A stretch of 64,000 nt of DNA from contig OX457038.1 of assembly GCA_949752735.1 (NCBI GenBank), forward strand, positions 20,572,012 through 20,636,011. Direction: 5' to 3'. The notes beneath the pieces are model-generated. The model saw nothing but the letters and a program-made list of their open reading frames with translations, ran no database searches and was not told the DNA's origin. Positions 58,568-64,000 of this stretch are shown here, one piece after another. Numbering within the stretch: position 1 is the stretch's first letter; each line of letters begins with the position of its first letter. The stretch comes from Lumbricus terrestris. Taxonomy: Eukaryota > Annelida > Clitellata > Crassiclitellata > Lumbricidae. The position numbers were made by a program, and so were the translations under genes.

Positions 58568-58802
58568 TCAGGTTAAGGTAACGAATGGATCTGACACAAG
58601 CAGTTCTTTCGCCAACGGTCGTTTCTGATAGTCTCTTATGAAACATCGACTGAGAAAGTTTTTTGCCAGTTGAGACGTCTGCGGACCGAGTTCATATTCG
58701 GGAGCGGAGCAGGTAGCAATGCGGTAGATGGCAGCAAAGCCTTCGAACTTGTGCCATGGTGGGTTGCCCGTCAGCATTTCAACAACCGTGCAACCAAGAC
58801 TC
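58568..58802 (-). CDS. MAP3K2/3: MAP3K2/3-like kinase, terminal exon
   Basis: This exon holds kinase subdomains IX-XI: SLGCTVVEMLTGNPPWHKFE, then AIYRIATC, and FLSRCFIRDYQKRPLAKELL, whose Arg (QKRP) is the conserved subdomain XI arginine. It ends 11 residues after the last helix with DPFVTLT and a stop, so there is no C-terminal extension, as in MEKK2/3. The acceptor TTTGTTGCAG gives phase 2, matching the donor at 59,540. Confidence 0.93.
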
Positions 58803-59539
58803 CTGCAACAAAATTTGCACTGACAATCACAAGTTCAGTGGATTTCATCGCACATGGGAAGATTTATAAATTTCTGCTCCAATTATTTAATCTAATTAGG
58901 TTTGTGATCAAATGTATCTGTCACTCTCTAGATAACGAATTTGGGCCTTTAGCTTAATTACCTGTATTATATATATATATTTATATAGTTAAGAGTTTTC
59001 AACAATACAATACAATCTACATAAAATGCTCTTTTTCGCAGGTTCGCAATGCACCAAGTTAGAACAATGAGGAGGTCATTGCCTCGAGCAGAATTAAATA
59101 CAGGATCCATATTTTGAAACAAATTATACCAGAACTCATGATATATTGAAACACATTATAATGCATTCTGGTGTAATACAGCAGTGCAGCCTAGGCTACT
59201 TTGAATAAGTTCAGCTAGAATCATTCTAAACTGCCACTAATTCATCAAACAGAGAAAACAATCTGGATAATTAATTCCTGAATAACATAGTGCCAAGTGG
59301 TTACAGTAATCATTGAAGTTAATTTCTAAGAAATGTATGATTACCTAGCAGAATAGGTTGCATGCATCACTAGGTGCATTGATGAATTGTAATGCACAGT
59401 TTCCATTGTTTGCCTTTCAAGACTTATTGTAATTCATAACTGCTTAGCACCATCGACTTGCCACTATGCGGTGGTGATAACGTAAAACTTAAAAGAAATA
59501 TTAACAATGATCAGTTAAAAGTGAATTGTAAAAAATTAC

Positions 59540-59711
59540 CAAATGTCTGTCCGTCGCCCATAACCTCGGCCATCAATTAATTCAGGCGACATGTAGTATG
59601 GCGTACCAGCGTAGGTCATCAAACAAGACTGAGACAAAACTTGTAATCGCTTTGATGCTCCAAAATCTCCTAGTTTTATGTTGCCTTCGTGATCACGTAA
59701 AACATTGGCAC
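59540..59711 (-). CDS. MAP3K2/3: MAP3K2/3-like kinase, activation-loop exon
   Basis: [20 protein letters not shown] includes the catalytic-loop Asn and the DFG metal-binding Asp. KRLQ, then [14 protein letters not shown], form the activation segment, with SPE in place of APE as in MEKKs, followed by GRRTDIW. Acceptor ACAACTGTTAG and donor TTTG/GTAATT bound the exon. Confidence 0.93.
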
Positions 59712-60384
59712 CTAACAGTTGTACAAACATTTTAAAGTTGATTAGAAAGAGTAACTAATTCAACTGCTGGCTAACTTTTCAGTCCATACACCCTACTTAA
59801 AAGGAGAGTAAGGGTGGTAAGCTACCTGTAATCGGGGCATGCTGTATACACTTGCATACGAGCCAAAATCACACAATTTAACCTGTAAATTAAGAAGAAT
59901 TCTATGACCGTGAACAAGCCAATGTGTGTGTGTGTTTATAGAAGCAGCTGCACATTAAGCAGCCAAATTTGCCAGGTTATTAGGCTCACAGAGAAAGCAA
60001 TGAGTGTTCCAGATCTAAAGCAGAGTAAAGATACTTGGAACAGATGCCATACAGGCTGACCCAATTGGAACCAGTGTCCAGACATCTCACACATGTCTGG
60101 TGTCATCTTCCATTGATCCTCTTCCTGTCTTAGCCTGAACGAGAGAGAAGTAGTTCCTCAAGCCAGTCAGTGGGTGAGGAAGCCACAGGTATCAACTTTC
60201 TCAGCTGCCTGCCTCAGATGCAGGGAAGAGTCTTCATCATGCCCTGCGAGTGGCTGACTCAATGACTCTTTCAAGTCTCGACTCAAAATTCATTTGCTTT
60301 CCAAGGCCGACCCTGATGTTAGTTGACTGAGGCACCCCTGTAATGGCATAGCCATGTGCAAATTTACATTGTTATTATTACAAT

Positions 60385-60485
60385 ACGGTACACATATTCT
60401 GAATCACTTGAAACCCTTATGTTATGTTAAAACACAGGCCGGTGCTTCATTAAAAATGGTCAGTCACACCAAACTTAGGGCACTG
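60385..60485. repeat. Intronic direct repeat, copy 1
   Basis: About 100 bp (GGTACACATATTCTGAATCA through CACCAAACTTAGGGCA) are repeated in the same orientation at 63,118-63,222 with only a few differences. Both copies lie within kinase introns, about 2.7 kb apart. Confidence 0.92.
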
Positions 60486-60594
60486 GCTACATCAGTTTTC
60501 ATAGCCTTGACCTATGAGGGTCAACTACAAGACCCATACACAAAATGACAACTGCCTTATATTGAACACCGACCATTGAAAGTCCATTCATTAC

Positions 60595-60724
60595 CTTTTA
60601 TGTCTCTGTGAATGATCCTTTTGTCGTGTAAATAAACAAGGCCTTCCAGCATTTGATGAGTGTAGTTTCGTGTCAGTGTTTCTGTCAGTGGACCATACAT
60701 CTTGATCTGATCCTTGATTGAACC
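60595..60724 (-). CDS. MAP3K2/3: MAP3K2/3-like kinase, catalytic-loop exon
   Basis: The frame [20 protein letters not shown] leads to [20 protein letters not shown], containing the HRD catalytic Asp and Lys. The order GGS(V/I)KDQ...GPLTE, then YLH and HRDIKGANVLRD, is typical of MEKK2/3. The donor AAAG/GTAATG joins in phase to the GANVL exon. Confidence 0.93.
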
Positions 60725-60964
60725 CTGTTATATAGATATTCATAAACAAAATATATTCATAGACAAAAGCATGTTGAAAACACATGCAAGGTCTAGAAAG
60801 TTACACCTTTTAAACTTCCTTGTATAAGGCAATGGTAGAACTTTGCTTTTCTTTCATCATGACTGGTGAATTTTATAATTTTATATCTGGAAAGTACAAA
60901 ATACAAAAAGTACATAGACAGTTAGACACGAAAGACAATTTCCTTCTTTCTGCTGCAAACAGGA

Positions 60965-61110
60965 ACCTTGAGCAATGAGCAAGTCCTTCACTTGCAATTG
61001 CTCAGGCGCTTCGGCGTGAAACTCCGATTCAGTGTCCTCACTATAAGCGGGAGCGCTTCCGACTAGAATCTCCGTAAGGGTGCTATAACAAACTTGTGCA
61101 CATACATAGA
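60965..61110 (+). mobile_element. Diverged, 5'-truncated copy of the tRNA-derived SINE
   Basis: AAGTCCTTCACTTGCAATTG, GCTTCGGCGTGAAACTCCGA and GGGTGCTATAACAAACTTGT match the body and 3' tail of the SINE at 62,702 in the opposite orientation. The pol III promoter part is missing. Confidence 0.8.
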
Positions 61111-61237
61111 TAAACATGGTCAGTGCCACATTCACATAAAATATCTACGAGGAAGTTTAAGAGGTGCCAGAAGAGCCAAACCTGTAGATATAATTTGCCC
61201 GGATTTTGACAAAGTACAGCCTGGTCAAGAAGTTAGA

Positions 61238-61483
61238 AACATGTGGGATTAGAGTGCAGGTATTAACATGGATTCAAAGCTTGCTATACAAGTTAAGATA
61301 GAACACGTGGGATTAGAGTGCAGGTATTAACATGGATTCAAAGCTTGCTATACAAGTTAAGATAGAACACGTGGGATTAGAGTGCAGGTATTAACATGGA
61401 TTCAAAGCTTGCTATACAGGTTAAGATAGAACACGTGGGATTAGAGTGCAGGTATTAACATGGATTCAAAGCTTGCTATACAG
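61238..61483. repeat. 64-bp tandem repeat in a kinase intron
   Basis: Units of GTGGGATTAGAGTGCAGGTA, TTAACATGGATTCAAAGCTT, GCTATACARGTTAAGATAGA and ACAC repeat about four times. The array continues as pieces at 62,671-62,701 and 62,919-62,970, because two mobile elements are inserted in it. Confidence 0.95.
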
Positions 61484-62669
61484 GGCCGGCAGTCACGACA
61501 TACGTGTACTGTGCGCCGCACTTAAAGGCTACTCTAGGTCATAAGTATTCTTGTGATATGTTTTACTCTTGTATGGTAGTCATGAGCAAGCGTAGACGTT
61601 GGATTATCTATTCATCTGACTAAAGCGGTGGTTATAGATTTCTAGGGTATCGCGCACGCGCACAGCCTACCTACTATATTTATATCCAGTTGTTTCCGAC
61701 GATAAGTAAGCAAGTGGATAGACGGCCGCAAAGCAAAACGATGCACATTTAATATAGTCTAAATACAAAAAATTACGAGGCTTGATAAGAGCAAATAATA
61801 ATTATTTGAGTGAACGTTATTTACAAAGGTAAGCTTATAGGAAGAAAATTATATAGCGAGAAAGTTGAAAAGATTTTGAATAGAACGGTGATGTGGGGAT
61901 AGAATCTGATGAAACCGTAACCGGTTTCAGATAGTGGTCGCCGAATTAAAATTATTAAAGGAGCTATTTCTTGTTTGTTTTTCGAACTGTCTATTTTCAC
62001 GTGGCATGCGTTTGATTTATTGTGGAGTTTAATATGCAAGCTGTCGGTAGAACAAACTATTTACAACAGATAAAAGGGCCGCTACGTTAGGTAAGCGACC
62101 CACAAATTGGTATTGCTACCATGACGCGGCGCTTCGAATGTAGGTTTCTCGAACTGTCCAATTTCACGTGGCATGCGTTTGATTTATTGTGGAGTTTGAT
62201 CTCTTCTCAAAGATTTACATTACATTACATGCAAGTTGTCAGTAGAACAAACTAATTACAACAGATAAAAGGGTCGCTGCGTTAGGTAAGCGACCCACGA
62301 TTTGGTAGGCCGACTGTAACGCGGCACTTCGAATGCAATTTACTATGGTATTTAGCCAAATTTTAATATTTTGTGACGGCGAAAATAAAAGCCAGTATGA
62401 TGTTCGCCGTCGACGAATGATACGAGTTCATTGCAGACGTTTTAAACACGTTTTGACATGTAAAGTGTGGTCGAATGCAACGAGTTTCGAGTCATAAACA
62501 ACCGCCATCTTAGGGAGTAGAGACTTACACCTGCCCGATAATGGGCGTAGCGTTACTCGCAGAGCAAAGGTTTACGTTTGACCCATGACTACCGTTTTAA
62601 ATTGTTATTCGGATGTAGACCATGTTTATGCCTAGAGTACGAGATACACGTATGTCGTGACTGCCGCCC
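61484..62669. mobile_element. Non-autonomous DNA transposon with CAG target duplication
   Basis: Inverted ends GGCCGGCAGTCACGACATAC and GGGCGGCAGTCACGACATAC extend through GTGTA. The interrupted tandem repeat shows a 3-bp duplication CAG (61,481-61,483 and 62,670-62,672). A 3-bp duplication is compatible with PIF/Harbinger, but the class is not proven. The interior has an imperfect tandem duplication (about 61,974-62,140 and 62,146-62,340; CACGTGGCATGCGTTTGATT, then TTAGGTAAGCGACCCAC) and no transposase ORF. Confidence 0.8.
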
Positions 62670-62701
62670 CAGGTTAAGATAGAACACGTGGGATTAGAGT
62701 G

Positions 62702-62918
62702 TTTGTTTGTATGTGCACTTGTTATAGCGCCCCTTCAAGCTCTCTACTCAGAGGCGCTCCCGAATGCAGAGCGGACACTGCATCGGAGTTTCACGCCGAA
62801 GCGCTGAGCAATTGTGAGTGAAGGACTTGCCCAAGGTCCTTACGCGGCGAGGTGGATTCGAACCTCGAACCTTCCGGCTTCAAGGCAACGACGCCACCAC
62901 TACACCACCGCGCCCCAC
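62702..62918 (-). mobile_element. tRNA-derived SINE with LINE-type 3' tail
   Basis: The minus strand has an A box TGGTGTAGTGG (62,897-62,907) and an exact B box GGTTCGAATCC (62,854-62,864). A body and a terminal block GGGAGCGCCTCTGAGTAG...GAAGGGGCGCTATA shared with the LINE end at 52,760-52,800 follow. Target duplication AGAGTG (62,696-62,701 and 62,919-62,924) is confirmed by the interrupted 64-bp repeat. Confidence 0.93.
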
Positions 62919-63117
62919 AGAGTGCAGGTATTAACATGGATTCAAAGCTTGCTGTACAAGTTAAGATAGAAGACAGAATGTGGACAAATGCAACAAATAG
63001 TCTAGCTTAATAACATTAATTGGAAACATGCTCAGAGATGCATACGAGGGGAAGAGAACCAAAGAGAGTTTGGCTATTAAGCGCTATAGCTTAACTCGTA
63101 GCGGTTCTAACACATTG

Positions 63118-63222
63118 TACCGGTACACATATTCTGAATCACTTGAAACCCTTATGTTAAGTTAAAACACAGGCCAGTGCTTCATTAAAAATGGTCAGTC
63201 ACACCAAACTTAGGGCAATGGT
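63118..63222. repeat. Intronic direct repeat, copy 2
   Basis: Partner of 60,385-60,485. Differences include GTTAAGTTAA for GTTATGTTAA and CCAGTGC for CCGGTGC. Confidence 0.92.
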
Positions 63223-63370
63223 GAGAATAGGACTGTGGTCTAAATAGTTTGATAAAGTGACTGCAACTTACTCATAAGTCAGTGTCAGTCCTATCAGAAA
63301 CATTTGGCTTCATTTCCAGTGATTATTTGGTCAAGGCATATAATATCATACAGTATATATGCATACTCAC

Positions 63371-63496
63371 TCCAGGTAAGTATTCCATAAAAATGGACAG
63401 AACTCCGTCGGTGTCTTCACTTCCCAGATACTGAACAATTCGAGGATGCTGGAGTTCTTGCAGGAGTTTAATCTCAGCTCGCAGTGACTTCATTTC
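63371..63496 (-). CDS. MAP3K2/3: MAP3K2/3-like kinase, alphaC-to-hinge exon
   Basis: EMKSLRAEIKLLQELQHPRI then VQYLGSEDTDGVLSIFMEYL gives the alphaC helix with its conserved Glu, beta4 and beta5 strands and the hinge. Acceptor TTGTTGCATCAG and donor GGA/GTGAGT agree in phase with the next exon. The preceding exon (glycine loop and ATP-binding Lys) and the PB1 region expected for MEKK2/3 are beyond position 64,000, so the gene is cut by the window edge. The four exons together give 220 residues and a stop. The protein would activate MAP2Ks by Ser/Thr phosphorylation in the cytoplasm. Confidence 0.92.
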
Positions 63497-63724
63497 CTGA
63501 TGCAACAACCAAAGCTTGTCTACACCCAACAATAACAAGGCATTTGTAATATGGTCATTGTTTCTCTATGGCAGTGGGTCTATGGCAGTGCTCATGCTTC
63601 AAAGGACAGACGAGTCACAAGTTTAACCTCATCAAGGCCCGTATACGAGTGCAATCCCAATCTCCAAAAATTTTAAAGGCAGCAACAGTAATCACGAGAA
63701 AGACTTGCTAAGAACTGATATCTA

Positions 63725-64000
63725 TGCAAATAGGGTTGCCAGGCGTCCGGTAATGAACCGGACAGTCCGGAATTTACACGAACTGTCCGGTCAGAAATTT
63801 CAGACATTACCGGACATGGCTGTGTCCGGTAAATTATTATTGCTAGCAACAAGTGTATTTGGAGTGTATAGTTTTCTTCGGGCCATGAAAATATCTGCTT
63901 ACGATTTTCCCGCGTATAATGGATTGCCATGTGAAACAAAGCCAAATTTATAGCCTACACACCAGTCATCGTCGAAATGACGGCGTCGTTAAATAAACTA
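63725..64000. mobile_element. Repeat with TCCGGTA/CCGGACA palindromes
   Basis: GGGTTGCCAGGCGTCCGGTA is followed by several CCGGACA/TGTCCGG words (63,731-63,836). This resembles a dispersed animal repeat with the same opening words. The window ends with GACGGCGTCGTTAAATAAA, which looks like a separate LINE/SINE tail. Neither boundary can be confirmed here. Confidence 0.4.

Noticed and set aside
60591..60785. 64-codon minus-strand ORF over the kinase exon
   Set aside because: It is in a different frame from the HRDIK-encoding exon and merely overlaps it.
63705..63953. 82-codon plus-strand ORF at the window end
   Set aside because: It runs through a dispersed CCGGACA repeat and shows no conserved domain.

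Overview
The window is metazoan nuclear DNA, most likely from a marine invertebrate. It is intron-rich and microsatellite-rich, and most of it is transposon debris. It holds one intronless Frizzled receptor gene and the 3' part of a MEKK2/3-type kinase gene split by introns. The palindrome TAGGCCTA recurs and the transposon families suggest a deuterostome such as an echinoderm, but that is a weak inference.

Layout. 1-15,400 is non-genic: a pyrimidine minisatellite, a GAT/GGT mosaic, a tRNA-type SINE, several hAT-type MITEs (8-bp target duplications), a 21-bp minisatellite and a mariner-like composite with nested MITEs. 15,415-23,646 is a complete Polinton/Maverick-type element, with identical terminal inverted repeats of about 435 bp, 5'-AG termini and a 6-bp CACGTA target duplication. 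Its only recognisable gene is a protein-primed family-B DNA polymerase (about 1,301 aa, six exons, minus strand). I find no integrase, packaging ATPase, protease or capsid gene. 23,650-27,230 has a hAT MITE, a CR1/L2-like LINE 3' fragment, a perfect 26-bp hairpin and a 20-bp minisatellite. 27,232-37,527 is bounded by inverted repeats and contains nested hAT elements, telomere-like repeats, relics of a transposon-associated protein and a satellite of about 160 bp.

The Frizzled gene (38,839-40,554, plus strand) belongs to the Fz1/2/7 group. A long repeat-poor to repeat-moderate interval follows (40,555-58,567), with tandem duplications, a LINE 3' end and a hAT MITE. From 58,568 to 63,496 (minus strand) four exons encode the C-terminal 220 residues of a MAP3K2/3-like kinase domain; upstream exons, including the ATP-binding lysine, lie beyond the window. 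Its introns carry a tRNA-derived SINE and a nested DNA transposon inserted in a 64-bp tandem array.

The most unusual item is the PolB-only Polinton-type element. It looks recently inserted, has an intact spliced polymerase gene with symmetric phase-1 cassette exons and a possible duplicated 5' module, and has G-quadruplex motifs at the inner edge of each terminal repeat.
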